Source of the DNA: Cohaesibacter intestini
GTDB lineage: Bacteria > Pseudomonadota > Alphaproteobacteria > Rhizobiales > Cohaesibacteraceae
Assembly: GCF_003324485.1 (NCBI RefSeq)
Contig: NZ_QODK01000001.1
Span: 558,001 to 622,000 of the forward strand
Direction of reading: 5' to 3'
Length of the DNA: 64,000 bases
Positions 45,801-54,734 of this stretch are shown in pieces (the first letter of the stretch is position 1; each line of letters starts with the position of its first letter). The position numbers and the translations under genes are program-made. The notes under the pieces are model-generated. The model saw only the letters and a list, made by a program, of their open reading frames with translations, was not told where the DNA came from and ran no database searches.

Positions 45801-47084
45801 GGGCAGAATAACATCATCACCGGCAATTCGGGCAACAATGTCCTCAATGGAGCCTTTGGCGATGACACGCTGATCGGTGGTCTTGGCAATGATATCTTCA
45901 ATGACGATATCGGCGCGGATCGCATGATCGGTGGCGGTGGCAATGACGTCTATTATGTCGACGATGCGGGAGACCAGATCGAGGAAGTGTCCGGCGGTGG
46001 AACCGATCTTGTGATGAGCTATATCTCCCTGGCCCTGCGCGACAAATCCCAGTATGTGGAAAATCTTCAACTACTGGGAACCGGCAACCTGTCGGGCACG
46101 GGCAATGGTCTGGCCAACTCGATCACGGGCAACGGCGGCAACAATATCCTGAATGGTGCCTTTGGTGACGATGTGCTGTTTGGCGGCCTTGGCAATGACA
46201 TTTTCAAGGATGATACCGGTGCGGATCGCATGGTCGGCGGCGGCGGCAATGACGTCTATTATGTCGATGATGCTGGCGACCGGGTCGAAGAAAGTGCCGG
46301 TGGAGGCACCGACCTTGTCTATAGCTATATCGACTTTGCCTTGCGGGACCATTCGCAATATCTGGAAAATCTCCAACTGCTGGGAACAGGAAACACCAGG
46401 GGCACGGGGAACGGGCTGGACAACTCCATCACCGGCAATAGCGGCAACAATGTACTCAACGGTGCCGCAGGCAATGACACCTTGCGCGGCGGTGCGGGCA
46501 ATGACATTTTCCTCGACAATTCGGGCGCTGACCGGATGATTGGCGGGGTGGGCAACGATGTTTACTATGTCGATGATGCGGGTGACACAATCGAAGAAGT
46601 TGCCGGAGCCGGCATTGACATGGTCTATAGTTACCTCTCGATCGCCCTCAGGGACAAATCCCAATATGTTGAAAATCTTCAATTGTTGGGCAGCGGTAAT
46701 CTGATCGGCACCGGCAACGGTCTTGCCAATACCATTATGGGCAACAGCGGCAACAATATCCTCAATGGTGCTTTTGGCGACGATATTCTGCGGGGGGGAT
46801 CTGGCAATGATTCCTTCCTTGATGACAGTGGCAATGACACCTTCTATGGCGGCGATGGGGCCGACACCTTCATCTTCCTCAATACAGGTGAGAGCGACGT
46901 GATCGCGGATTTTGAAAATGGCATTGACCATATCCGGATCGGCGGTCTCGGGGTTACATCCTTTGCGGACATTAGCCACTCTCAACAGGGAGCCAACACA
47001 GAATTGACCTTTGGTGGAGCGACCGTAACCTTGCTCAATTTCAGTGACTCTTTGATCTCGGCCGATGACTTCCAATTTGTGTAA
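42882..47084 (+). CDS. RTX protein with N-terminal seven-bladed propeller and VWA domain
   Basis: A 1400-residue calcium-binding RTX protein, expected to leave by type I secretion and act at the surface. The ATG is preceded by GAGGTGA 5 bases away. Residues 1-370 hold seven propeller-like repeats, each ending like [16 protein letters not shown] first RTX array follows (about 385-450, GGxGNDxLxGG nonapeptides), then a VWA domain (about 500-690; DISSS, Asp508, Ser510, Ser512), a second RTX array (about 768-850), four 102-residue repeats (45606-46829) and a C-terminal block ending SADDFQFV. There is no N-terminal signal peptide, as usual for type I substrates. No secretion ATPase or membrane-fusion gene is nearby. 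Function as an adhesin is likely but not shown. Confidence 0.9.
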   Translation: MPVLTHEELVNRFNLSDDNVLELSRPHGVETITIGDRVFVYITGNSDDGLNVFELEHGGALTSIQTLADDSTLGLNGASQLISTQIGGNTYLYVNGDYDDAITVFQVQPSGQLTHVETIASNYELDGTEGPMTIATAGGQQFLITTGSYDDGVSVFRIETDGTLTNTASYDDSSNTAFGLNGAYAVENVTIGTTSYLYVTGLDDSAVTAFKLNANGTLTHIETVFDTSSINLSRPGDIVTATIAGSNYLFVSGYYDDGISVFEVANDGSLTNVFNLQDTAALGLGGAWGLSTFTIGTKTYLGVSGIDDDAISYFEVGADGSLSEQDTVFDDATMELDGSVFHSVVEMGGRTYLINSGSNDSGVSVFELNVSADPINGTAYDDVLVGTELSDTINGHEGNDILIGMEHGDKLFGGTGNDVLQGGGGNDSLVGGEGNDVLQGGDGSDILVGDASDTQTGSDTTIVPSTQQKLSLSVTLPDSSDSGSIDISGFISRNPIQSTDFNIVYVVDISSSMGNSFSGDETVADLNGDGYANRLLDGTISAFEAVNQSIIDAGLGGSDLSIVAFNSSANTIYTGTVNGGVSSTLRSLRDSGGTNFGNALTEAINALTNMGPGVNRVYFMSDGQASGNTTTQTAQLLDPNGLNAEIRAIGLGTGANLDQLDLLDDGIDNDSSELALTPSELTASLSGSAVQTSEISRMEVYVNGSLARTYQPNEFTTTPLGLQYDISLTGLSTTANDEITVKLIASDPASTSVEVSLDLKNTAITPGNDVLLGGAGNDKLSGNGGNDRLLGDDGQDALYGGDGNDSLYGGKDDDILEGGTGNDLLEGGWGSDTLNGGAGQDVVSYSSSISRVVVDINLQTAAGGDSRGDTLISIEGAHGSYYNDILYGDAGSNVLHGLAGNDVLSGREGADLMVGGDGNDVFYVENAGDMVRENPNEGLDRVFSFVSYSLREQSQYIEYLNLLGPGDLRGTGNGQNNIITGNSGNNVLNGAFGDDTLIGGLGNDIFNDDIGADRMIGGGGNDVYYVDDAGDQIEEVSGGGTDLVMSYISLALRDKSQYVENLQLLGTGNLSGTGNGLANSITGNGGNNILNGAFGDDVLFGGLGNDIFKDDTGADRMVGGGGNDVYYVDDAGDRVEESAGGGTDLVYSYIDFALRDHSQYLENLQLLGTGNTRGTGNGLDNSITGNSGNNVLNGAAGNDTLRGGAGNDIFLDNSGADRMIGGVGNDVYYVDDAGDTIEEVAGAGIDMVYSYLSIALRDKSQYVENLQLLGSGNLIGTGNGLANTIMGNSGNNILNGAFGDDILRGGSGNDSFLDDSGNDTFYGGDGADTFIFLNTGESDVIADFENGIDHIRIGGLGVTSFADISHSQQGANTELTFGGATVTLLNFSDSLISADDFQFV
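45606..46829 (+). repeat. Four 306-bp (102-residue) repeats in the first RTX gene
   Basis: Units begin at 45606, 45912, 46218 and 46524, exactly 306 bases apart. Each encodes a [21 protein letters not shown] start, a central ALRDxSQYxENLxLLG core and an RTX turn ([17 protein letters not shown]). Confidence 0.93.
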
Positions 47085-47118
47085 GCGACAGGCTTCCTTT
47101 TCGACGCCAAACACAAAA

Positions 47119-47165
47119 ACGCAAAGCAGCCTGACGCAGGCTGCTTTGCGTGTCTTTGTTTTTGA
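47119..47165 (+). terminator. Rho-independent terminator of the first RTX gene
   Basis: A 15-base perfect stem (47119-47133 with 47137-47151; ACGCAAAGCAGCCTG on the left arm), a 3-base loop, then TGTCTTTGTTTTTG. It lies 35 bases after the stop. Confidence 0.9.
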
Positions 47166-47189
47166 AGACAGGACGAATTGCGCTATAGT
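47161..47189 (+). promoter_or_regulatory. Candidate promoter of kpsMT
   Basis: TTTGAA (47161-47166), 17 bases, TATAGT (47184-47189). The -35 is weak. It starts directly after the RTX terminator and about 40 bases before kpsM. Confidence 0.35.
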
Positions 47190-47227
47190 CGCAGCAGATC
47201 AGCCATCAGGAGCCAAGTGAATTATAG

Positions 47228-48049
47228 ATGTCGGAAGTTCAGACAAGCTCAACTTCGGAAAGCTGGGCGCAATTCAAAACCGGAGCCTATCGTCAGAAAT
47301 CCGCAATCTGGGCACTGGTCTTTAAAGAGTTCCGGCTCAAACTGGGACAAAGCCGGATCGGCCTGTTCTGGGCTTTGGTCGAACCCATTTTTAGCATGAT
47401 GACGATTGCTTCGATTTGGCATGTCAACGGCGTGCATACCATGCAGGGCACAGATGTGTATCTGTTCATCGGCAGCGGTTTCATCGTCTTCATCACCGTG
47501 CGTCAGGGAATCAGCTATATTCCACAGGCGATTGACGCCAACAAGGCCCTGATGAACTATCCTCAGGTGAAACCGATCGATACCCTGCTTGCCCGATTCA
47601 TTCAGGGTATGTGGTTTCATGCGCTAGCCAGTGTGTTGATGCTGGTCGGCCTATGGTGGTTTATCGATGCCGTGCCGACCTTCCCGGATCCACTGCTTTC
47701 CCTGACCGCCATTTTTGTCGCCATGCTGCTCGCCATGGGCATTTCCTTGCCGTTGGCGGTCTTTGGCACGATCAACAACAATGTGCTGAAATTCATCGGG
47801 ATCGTTTCTCAGCCACTTATGATCCTTTCCGGTGTGATGTTCTCAATCGCGGATCTACCGGCAACGGCCCGCAGCATTCTGCAATGGAATCCAATCGTGC
47901 ATCTGGTGGCGGCCTTCCGACACGGCTCGTTCGGCAGCAAGCTTTTTCCGGAATATAACCTGCTCTATCCAATCATGTTCGGGGCGATATGCCTTGGTTT
48001 TGGATATGCACTTTATTACATCTACCGATTCAGATTGATTCAACAATGA
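47228..48049 (+). CDS. kpsM: KpsM-like capsule ABC transporter permease
   Basis: A 273-residue ABC-2 type permease with six predicted helices between about residues 45 and 268. With KpsT it moves lipid-linked capsule chains across the inner membrane. The N-terminal segment IWALVFKEFRLKLGQSRIGLFWALVEP is typical of KpsM/RkpT/Wzm proteins. The ATG at 47228 has AGGAG 15 bases upstream, longer than usual, so initiation may be modest. Its stop overlaps the kpsT start by 4 bases (ATGA). The pair sits between the two RTX genes. Confidence 0.92.
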   Translation: MSEVQTSSTSESWAQFKTGAYRQKSAIWALVFKEFRLKLGQSRIGLFWALVEPIFSMMTIASIWHVNGVHTMQGTDVYLFIGSGFIVFITVRQGISYIPQAIDANKALMNYPQVKPIDTLLARFIQGMWFHALASVLMLVGLWWFIDAVPTFPDPLLSLTAIFVAMLLAMGISLPLAVFGTINNNVLKFIGIVSQPLMILSGVMFSIADLPATARSILQWNPIVHLVAAFRHGSFGSKLFPEYNLLYPIMFGAICLGFGYALYYIYRFRLIQQ

Positions 48050-48714
48050 TCAAACTGCAAAATGTCTCGAAATACTATGCCACGCCAGCCGGACGTCACT
48101 ATGTGCTCAATGACGTGTCCTTCACCATCCCGGATGACGCACATCTCGGGGTTTTGGGGCCCAATGGCGCGGGCAAGTCGACCTTGATGCGGCTGTTGGC
48201 AGGCGTGGATTCACCCAATCAGGGCCAGATCATTCGCACAGGGTCCATCTCCTGGCCGATGGGCATCGCCAATTCGATGCAAGGCTCATTGACCGGCAAG
48301 GAAAATGCCCGCTTTGCCTGTCGGATTCAAGGCACGCCAAGGCATAAGATTGACCCGATCATCGAAAATATCAGAGAGTTTGCGGAGATCGGCAAATATT
48401 TCGACATGCCGGTCAGAACCTATTCGTCAGGTATGCGTGCCCGATTGAATTTCGGCATTGCCATGGCCTTCAGCTTCGACTGCTACATCATCGACGAGTT
48501 GACAGCGGTGGGCGACAAGAATTTTCGCCAGAAGAGCGCAAGAGTGTTTCAGGAAAAACGCAAAACGGCCTCTTTCATCAAGGTCTCGCATAATCTTGAT
48601 GAATTAAAGGCTGAATGCAATATGGGTCTGGTGCTCCATGAGGGCAAGGCAACCTTGTATGGCAGCATTCAGGAGGCAATGGAGATTTATAAACAAAACA
48701 CGGAGAAGGCCTGA
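48046..48714 (+). CDS. kpsT: KpsT-like capsule ABC transporter ATPase
   Basis: A 222-residue ATPase partner of KpsM. Walker A is GPNGAGKST; the signature is YSSGMRARL, the SSGM form usual for polysaccharide exporters; Walker B is YIIDELTAVGD; the H-loop is VSHNL. The ATG at 48046 overlaps the kpsM stop, so the frame open upstream of it is discarded. It lacks the C-terminal sugar-binding extension of Wzt, which agrees with a KpsMT system where the chain is not selected by the ATPase. Confidence 0.93.
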   Translation: MIKLQNVSKYYATPAGRHYVLNDVSFTIPDDAHLGVLGPNGAGKSTLMRLLAGVDSPNQGQIIRTGSISWPMGIANSMQGSLTGKENARFACRIQGTPRHKIDPIIENIREFAEIGKYFDMPVRTYSSGMRARLNFGIAMAFSFDCYIIDELTAVGDKNFRQKSARVFQEKRKTASFIKVSHNLDELKAECNMGLVLHEGKATLYGSIQEAMEIYKQNTEKA

Positions 48715-48983
48715 TATGTGCCTTTGTTTTATTAAAGCAAAGTTTGGCCCTGCCAAGCCAACGGTAAACCAACTGGCACTGTGACCGACCCTTTTCTGTG
48801 AGCGGATTTCCTACCCCATTTGTGGGACACAACTCCATCTGAACATCTACTCGAGGGAGGTGATTATTTACCCTTATCTTACGCGAGTTGCAGATTGACA
48901 GGAAGCAACCCCACCACTAACTTCTTTTTGTACAGTATTTAATTTCTCTAAACATTTTTAAAAAACTTATTGGGAGAAGCGTC

Positions 48984-51900
48984 ATGCCAACCGGCTATAT
49001 TACCCAGTTCACAGAAGCAGATTATTCCATTCTCTTCGACAACGAGCTTCGCGAAGCACGGCTTATCTCCGGCGACGCGACAACAGGCACCCTTCAACGC
49101 CCGGGTTCCAGCATCCATATTGTTGCCACCGGATCCGGCGCGACCTACGACAACACACCGACATACGATTCAGGCGAACACCTGACAAGCGGCACCATCA
49201 ATCAGTTCGACTTTTACCAAGGCACCACCCTCATTATGAGCGTGTCGGGTCTTTCTCTTTCTGCTGTTGACTTCGACAATGCGCTTTATGCATGGCAGGC
49301 CAATGGCAATCCCGATCCGTTCAAGACCGAGTTTGACGTCTATGCAATTGATTATGATGGCACGAACTTGCCAACCGGAGCAGAAGGGGGCGGCTATGGG
49401 TCCGATAATGCGGACACCTTCACCTTTGGCGCCGGTGATTATTATGTGACACTGGGCGCAGGCAATGATGTGATCTATGCCGGGACAACGTCTGTTTTCA
49501 CGCAGCTCAGCTACGCTAACGCGGATACGGGCAATGGCATCATCGCCAACTGGCTGACGGGCACGATCAATGATCCCTATGGCAATACGGACACCTTTAC
49601 CGGTCGGGTCGATAGCCTGCGCGGCACAAATGAAGCCGACCAGTTTATTGGTGATGATCAAGACAACCAGATTCGTGGTCTGGGTGGCAATGACACCTTC
49701 AATGCTGGCGACGGCGTGGATGAGATCCGCTATGATCGCGACGCCACTTATGGTGGTCTAGGCGGGGTCAACGTCAATCTGGCGACAGGCACGGCCACCG
49801 ACGGCTTCGGTGACACCGATACCTTTACCAGCGTCGAGCGCGTGCGCGGCACTGATATGGATGACATCCTGATCGGCAATGACGATGACAATCGGCTCCG
49901 AGGTCTCGGTGGGGATGACACGCTTTCCGGTGCCGGTGGCAATGACCTGCTTGAAGGGGGCGACGGGAATGACGTTCTCGATGGGGGTGCCGGTGACGAT
50001 ATCCTCAGTCTCGGTGATGGTGACGAAGGTGGCATCCTGGGCAGCATCGGCAATGACACCATCAATATTGATGGCACGAACGACGTATTCTTTGATTATG
50101 AACGACTGAATGCCTCGATCACTTTCCAGATCGGCTCCAGCACCGCCACCGTCAACAAGGGTGCCAACGGCACTGACACTGTCAGTGGCCTTGACGGTAT
50201 CGATTATGAAAATGGTGGATATAACTTTGAGGGCGGGTCTGCTGGTGACAGCTTTGTCATCAATGGCGCGGTCGACCAGTTTGGCATAGTCAGTGGTCGT
50301 CAGGGCGATGACAGCTTTAGCAATATTGGTGCAGGTGCCGTTCGGGTTGACTATCGCGAAGATGGCGATGACACCCATTCGGGCATTACCTATACCAGCA
50401 ACAATGGCTCCAAAATCAGTGGCACAGTCACCGGGGCAGGAACCGGGACGGATACGCTCTCCAATATCGATCAAATTCGCGGCACTGATTATAACGACGT
50501 CTTCAATGGCGGCGATGGTGATGAAATCTTCATTCTGCGTGGTGGCAACGACACTGTTAATGGCGGCGGCGGCATGGACTTGGTCCGTTTTGACCGCAAC
50601 GGCATGGGTGGTGTCGAAGTGGATCTGAGTGTTGGCGTCGCCGTTGGTACTTTCAATGGCAACGCCTTCTCTCATACCCTGACGAATGTGGAACGCATCA
50701 ACGGCTCCAGAGACCAAATAGACCGTATTTTCGGATCCGATGCCGATGAGGGTTTCGCTGGACGCGGCGGCAATGATGTGTTGGTTGGCCGCGGAGGTGA
50801 TGATGAGCTTTATGGCGAAGATGGCAACGATTTGCTGAATGGCAATGACGGCGACGACCATTTGGAGGGCGGCAACGGCGCCGACACCCTGAATGGCGGT
50901 GCAGGCAATGACTATCTTGACGGGGGTGCCGGCAACGATACGCTAAATCTCGGCACAGGCGATGAAGGCTATGTTCAGGGCAGCACCGGCAACGACATCA
51001 TCAATATTCAGGGTACGATCGACTCCAAATTCGATTATGGCTGGCTTGATTTGGCCACAAATTTCCAGATTGGTGCGGCCACAGCAACTGTTGACAAAGG
51101 AACTGGTGGTACCGACACGGTGAATGGTCTGGACAGGATCAACTATGAGGATGGTGGCTATAACTTTGAAGGAACATCTATGGGTGATAGCTTCGTCATC
51201 AATGGCGCAGCTGATCAGTATGGATCGATCAAAACCAATGGCGGAAATGATACCATCACCAATTCAGGAGCCGGGTTCGTTCGGGCCGATTATCACGGCG
51301 GCTTCGAAGACGGAGTTTATCCGCTTTTCAGCAGTATCACCTATACCAGCAACAACGGTGCCAAGGTAAGTGGTACGGTGACCGGCTCCTTCACCGGCAC
51401 AGACACCCTGACCAATATCGACGAGATTCGCGGTACCGATCTGAACGATACTTTCAACGGCGGGGATGGGGATGAACGATTCATTCTGCGCGGAGGCAAT
51501 GACGTTGTAAATGGCGGTGGCGGTACCGATATGGTTCGCTTTGATCGCAGCGGCATTGGGGCGGTCGATGTCGACCTTGAAGCCGGGACAGCGACTGGCA
51601 TGCATAATGGCAACGCCTTCTCCCACACCTTGAGCAACATCGAAATCATTCGCGGGTCACGAGCTGACAATGACCGGATCTTTGGATCGAATGCGAACGA
51701 AACCTTTTACGGTCGCGGCGGCAATGATGTGCTGAATGGCCGAGAAGGTGATGATGACCTGAATGGTGAAGATGGCAATGACATCATGAATGGTGGTGAA
51801 GGCGCCGACCGGATGGCAGGGGGCCGCGGCAACGATGTCTATTATGTCGACAATGCTGGTGACACCATCGTTGAGAATACCAGCGAAGGTATGGATCATG

Positions 51901-53279
51901 TCTTCAGCTTCATTTCCCTTGCCCTTCGCGACAAGTCACAGAATCTCGAAAATCTGAGTTTGTTGGGAACAGGTGACACGTCCGGTACCGGCAATGGCCT
52001 GTCCAACACCATCACCGGCAACTCGGGCAACAATGTTCTCAATGGAGCCTTCGGTGATGATGTTCTGATTGGCGGTCTCGGCAATGACATTTTCCTTGAC
52101 GACACCGGTGCGGACCGAATGGTCGGCGGCGGCGGCAACGATGTTTATTATGTCGACGATGCCGGAGACGTCATTGAAGAATATGCCGGAGGCGGAACCG
52201 ACATGGTCTTCAGCTACATCTCCCTCGCCTTGCGGGATCAATCGCAATATCTTGAAAATCTCCAGCTACTTGGAACCGGGAACACGTCAGGAACAGGCAA
52301 CGGTCTTGCCAACACCATCACCGGTAACAGCGGCAACAACATCCTGAATGGTGCCTTTGGTGACGACGTGCTGTTTGGCGGTCTTGGCAATGACATCTTC
52401 AAGGATGACATCGGCGCCGATCGCATGGTCGGCGGTGGCGGCAACGACGTCTATTATGTCGACGATGCCGGAGACCGCGTCGAAGAGAATGATGGCGGCG
52501 GAACCGACCTCGTTTACAGCTATATCGACTTTGCCTTGCGGGACCATTCTCAGTATCTTGAAAATCTCCAGTTGCTGGGCACGGGAAATACCAGAGGCAC
52601 CGGCAATGGCCTTGTCAATAACATCACAGGCAATAGCGGCAACAATGTTCTGAATGGCGGAGGTGGCGACGATACCCTTCGTGGTGGTGCGGGCAATGAT
52701 ATTTTCCTCGACAATGCAGGGGCTGATCATATGATTGGCGGGGTTGGGAACGATGTCTATTATGTCGACAATCTCGGAGACACAATCGAGGAATATGCCG
52801 GAGGCGGCATTGACCGGGTCTTCAGCTACACATCCTACGCTCTGCGAGACAATTCCCAGTATCTGGAAAATCTGAATCTCCTCGGCAACCAGAATACATC
52901 GGGAACCGGCAATGGTCTGTCCAACACCATTGTCGGCAACTCAGCCAACAATATTCTCAACGGTGCTTTCGGCAATGATGTGCTGATTGGCGGCGCGGGC
53001 GACGATGCTTTCCTTGATGATAGCGGTGATGACCGTTTCACTGGAGGCGTGGGCAATGATGTCTTCATCTTCCGCAATGCCGGTGAGCATGACGTTATCA
53101 CGGACTTCGAGAATGGCGTTGATGTCATCCGGATTGGCGGGCTTGGTGTGACCACGTTTGCGGATATCACCCATTCTCAGCAGGGAGCGGATACATTGCT
53201 GAGCTTTGGTGGAACTGAAGTTACCTTGCTGGATTTTGACGATAGCCTGATTTCGGCAGACGATTTCCAGTTCGTCTAA
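48984..53279 (+). CDS. Second large RTX protein
   Basis: A 1431-residue RTX protein with GGGAGAAGCGTC before its ATG. Residues 1-150 form an N-terminal domain that I do not recognise, without a signal peptide. RTX motifs begin near 210. A module of about 315 residues is present twice in tandem (about 49990-50770 and 50929-51720), each with the segments FQIGxxTATV, GDSFVINGA, ITYTSNN and GNAFSHTL. Four 102-residue repeats follow (51801-53024) and a C-terminal block ending SADDFQFV, almost the same as in the first RTX protein. Unlike that protein it has no propeller or VWA domain. Probably exported by the same type I system and displayed with the capsule; both points are inferred. Confidence 0.9.
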   Translation: MPTGYITQFTEADYSILFDNELREARLISGDATTGTLQRPGSSIHIVATGSGATYDNTPTYDSGEHLTSGTINQFDFYQGTTLIMSVSGLSLSAVDFDNALYAWQANGNPDPFKTEFDVYAIDYDGTNLPTGAEGGGYGSDNADTFTFGAGDYYVTLGAGNDVIYAGTTSVFTQLSYANADTGNGIIANWLTGTINDPYGNTDTFTGRVDSLRGTNEADQFIGDDQDNQIRGLGGNDTFNAGDGVDEIRYDRDATYGGLGGVNVNLATGTATDGFGDTDTFTSVERVRGTDMDDILIGNDDDNRLRGLGGDDTLSGAGGNDLLEGGDGNDVLDGGAGDDILSLGDGDEGGILGSIGNDTINIDGTNDVFFDYERLNASITFQIGSSTATVNKGANGTDTVSGLDGIDYENGGYNFEGGSAGDSFVINGAVDQFGIVSGRQGDDSFSNIGAGAVRVDYREDGDDTHSGITYTSNNGSKISGTVTGAGTGTDTLSNIDQIRGTDYNDVFNGGDGDEIFILRGGNDTVNGGGGMDLVRFDRNGMGGVEVDLSVGVAVGTFNGNAFSHTLTNVERINGSRDQIDRIFGSDADEGFAGRGGNDVLVGRGGDDELYGEDGNDLLNGNDGDDHLEGGNGADTLNGGAGNDYLDGGAGNDTLNLGTGDEGYVQGSTGNDIINIQGTIDSKFDYGWLDLATNFQIGAATATVDKGTGGTDTVNGLDRINYEDGGYNFEGTSMGDSFVINGAADQYGSIKTNGGNDTITNSGAGFVRADYHGGFEDGVYPLFSSITYTSNNGAKVSGTVTGSFTGTDTLTNIDEIRGTDLNDTFNGGDGDERFILRGGNDVVNGGGGTDMVRFDRSGIGAVDVDLEAGTATGMHNGNAFSHTLSNIEIIRGSRADNDRIFGSNANETFYGRGGNDVLNGREGDDDLNGEDGNDIMNGGEGADRMAGGRGNDVYYVDNAGDTIVENTSEGMDHVFSFISLALRDKSQNLENLSLLGTGDTSGTGNGLSNTITGNSGNNVLNGAFGDDVLIGGLGNDIFLDDTGADRMVGGGGNDVYYVDDAGDVIEEYAGGGTDMVFSYISLALRDQSQYLENLQLLGTGNTSGTGNGLANTITGNSGNNILNGAFGDDVLFGGLGNDIFKDDIGADRMVGGGGNDVYYVDDAGDRVEENDGGGTDLVYSYIDFALRDHSQYLENLQLLGTGNTRGTGNGLVNNITGNSGNNVLNGGGGDDTLRGGAGNDIFLDNAGADHMIGGVGNDVYYVDNLGDTIEEYAGGGIDRVFSYTSYALRDNSQYLENLNLLGNQNTSGTGNGLSNTIVGNSANNILNGAFGNDVLIGGAGDDAFLDDSGDDRFTGGVGNDVFIFRNAGEHDVITDFENGVDVIRIGGLGVTTFADITHSQQGADTLLSFGGTEVTLLDFDDSLISADDFQFV
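49990..51720 (+). repeat. Tandem duplication of a module of about 315 residues in the second RTX gene
   Basis: Matching points lie 939 bases apart at the left side (GDEG at 50022 and 50961) and 951 apart at the right (IFGS at 50727 and 51678), a 4-residue insertion in copy two near 51310. The copies are clearly diverged. Confidence 0.85.
51801..53024 (+). repeat. Four 306-bp (102-residue) repeats in the second RTX gene
   Basis: Units begin at 51801, 52107, 52413 and 52719, again exactly 306 bases apart, and have the same unit structure and copy number as in the first RTX gene. Confidence 0.93.
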
Positions 53280-53628
53280 GTTGATAGACACAAATACAGC
53301 TATTGAGTGCCGCGCTTTGGGATTGAGGATCAGGGTGCGGCATCCCTTTGTTTGAATATGATGTCGGATGCGGCTTCAACCGTTCAAACAGATTGCCGCT
53401 TTTCCCGTTCGAATCGTATTATCATTGACATCCTGGATTTGATATCGAGATGATTGCGATAAGCAGCCAGGGGAAGAATGTGATGCGAAATTGTGGCTGG
53501 ATGAATTGGCTGAAAGATGCGACAAGACCGTGAAAAATATCCTGCGCTATATTGAAATCACACTAAACAATGCGATCAAATTGTTGAACTTTTATAGTCT
53601 ATCCAATGAGAAACAGGGAATTGGCCTA
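53280..53628. other. Region between the second RTX gene and the methyltransferase gene
   Basis: Holds a weak dyad TGCCGC / GCGGCA (53308-53313 and 53337-53342) followed by TCCCTTTGTTT, a possible imperfect terminator. TTGACA lies at 53425-53430 without a good -10. A 16-codon frame (53483-53533) has AGGGGAAG upstream. The methyltransferase frame itself is open from a TTG at 53491. Confidence 0.5.
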
Positions 53629-54609
53629 ATGCATAACGATCCTGCCTTTGATCACTTCGAGCATCTTTGCATGGGTGACGATGGAAGCAGCTTTCCGGCG
53701 AATTTTGATCCCGACCTGTATCGCTCGAAATACAAGGATCTGACCCAGTTCCCCCCGAAGGCGTTGAAGACCCATTATTTCAAACATGGCATCAATGAAG
53801 GCAGGGTGCCCGGTGAAATCTGGACCCGTGACGCGTTTATTGATCTGGTGGATCCGGATTCAGCCATTTTGGAGATTGGTCCCTTCCTCAACCCGATGTT
53901 GCGGCGACCCGACTGGAATGTCGACTATTTCGAAGTGCTCGATAGAGACGATCTGGTAGAACGCGCCAAGAGATTGATGGCTCAAAACGCGGTGAATGTC
54001 GAGAAATACACGGAAAACCTGAAAAAGGTCCCAGACATTCAATGGGTTGATGCCCATGGAGACATCAGCACCATTCCGCAGAAATATGACCATGCCTTCA
54101 GCTGCCACTGCATTGAGCATCAGGTGGATATTATCAAGCATCTGAACGATGTCTATGACTTGCTCAACCCAAATGGCTGCTACTTCATGGTCGTGCCAGA
54201 CGGACGCTTTTCCTTCGACCATTTTTGCCTGCCATCGCGCGGCATTGACATGGTGGGAGCGCATCTGGAAAAGCGCAAGCTGCAATCCCCGTCAAAAGTG
54301 CTCGAACACCGGATGGAGATCACCCACAATGATCCGGTCCTGCATTGGCGTGGCGAACATGGGGTTCCCCACCGCCGGAATCCCGAAAAAATGGGCGATC
54401 CAGCCTTCGCCAAACGCATTTTGAAAGAAGCCGAAAGCGCCAATCGCCATTATGTCGATGTTCATAACTGGATCTTGTCACCGCATGTCTTTTGGGATTG
54501 CTTCGAATTCATGCGCGCATGCGGTCTGGTGAAATTTGAACTGCGCCGGATTTACTTTACCGTCCGCAACAAGATGGAGTTTTATGTCATTCTGCAGAAG
54601 CCAGAATGA
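53629..54609 (+). CDS. SAM-dependent methyltransferase of the capsule locus
   Basis: A class I methyltransferase of 326 residues from the ATG at 53629; the frame is open to a TTG at 53491 (372 residues), so the start is uncertain. Near residues 25-60 it has a short module (FDPDLYRSKYKDL, then HYFKHGINEGR) also found repeatedly in the large glycosyltransferase. The catalytic domain shows AILEIGPFLNPML as SAM motif I, then HCIEHQVDIIKHLNDVYDLLNPNG and VVPDGRFSFDHF. It probably methylates a sugar or caps the growing chain, but no acceptor can be read from the sequence. It converges with the next gene, 125 bases apart, with no terminator seen. Confidence 0.75.
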   Translation: MHNDPAFDHFEHLCMGDDGSSFPANFDPDLYRSKYKDLTQFPPKALKTHYFKHGINEGRVPGEIWTRDAFIDLVDPDSAILEIGPFLNPMLRRPDWNVDYFEVLDRDDLVERAKRLMAQNAVNVEKYTENLKKVPDIQWVDAHGDISTIPQKYDHAFSCHCIEHQVDIIKHLNDVYDLLNPNGCYFMVVPDGRFSFDHFCLPSRGIDMVGAHLEKRKLQSPSKVLEHRMEITHNDPVLHWRGEHGVPHRRNPEKMGDPAFAKRILKEAESANRHYVDVHNWILSPHVFWDCFEFMRACGLVKFELRRIYFTVRNKMEFYVILQKPE

Positions 54610-54734
54610 CCTTCTTTGAACTGTGAAATGGGGTGAAGCCGCACGACAGGCGATAGAGTGTCTTGTTGGGCTCGTCCCTTTTCGCCCCTGATCTATGCTC
54701 CAAGCAGCAAACAGGTACGAACAGGGTCTGGCCT

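Noticed and set aside
46071-47114. Minus-strand open frame of about 347 codons opposite the first RTX gene
   Set aside because: It is a repetitive mirror of the 306-bp repeats, as expected from their low stop-codon content on the other strand.
48722-48742. Imperfect palindrome CTTTG...CAAAG after kpsT as a terminator
   Set aside because: The stem is short and AT-rich with one mismatch and is not followed by a T-run, so a terminator call is not supported.
45606-53024. Regular direct repeats suggestive of a CRISPR array
   Set aside because: The repeats are 306 bp with no unique spacers, are in coding frame and encode RTX units.
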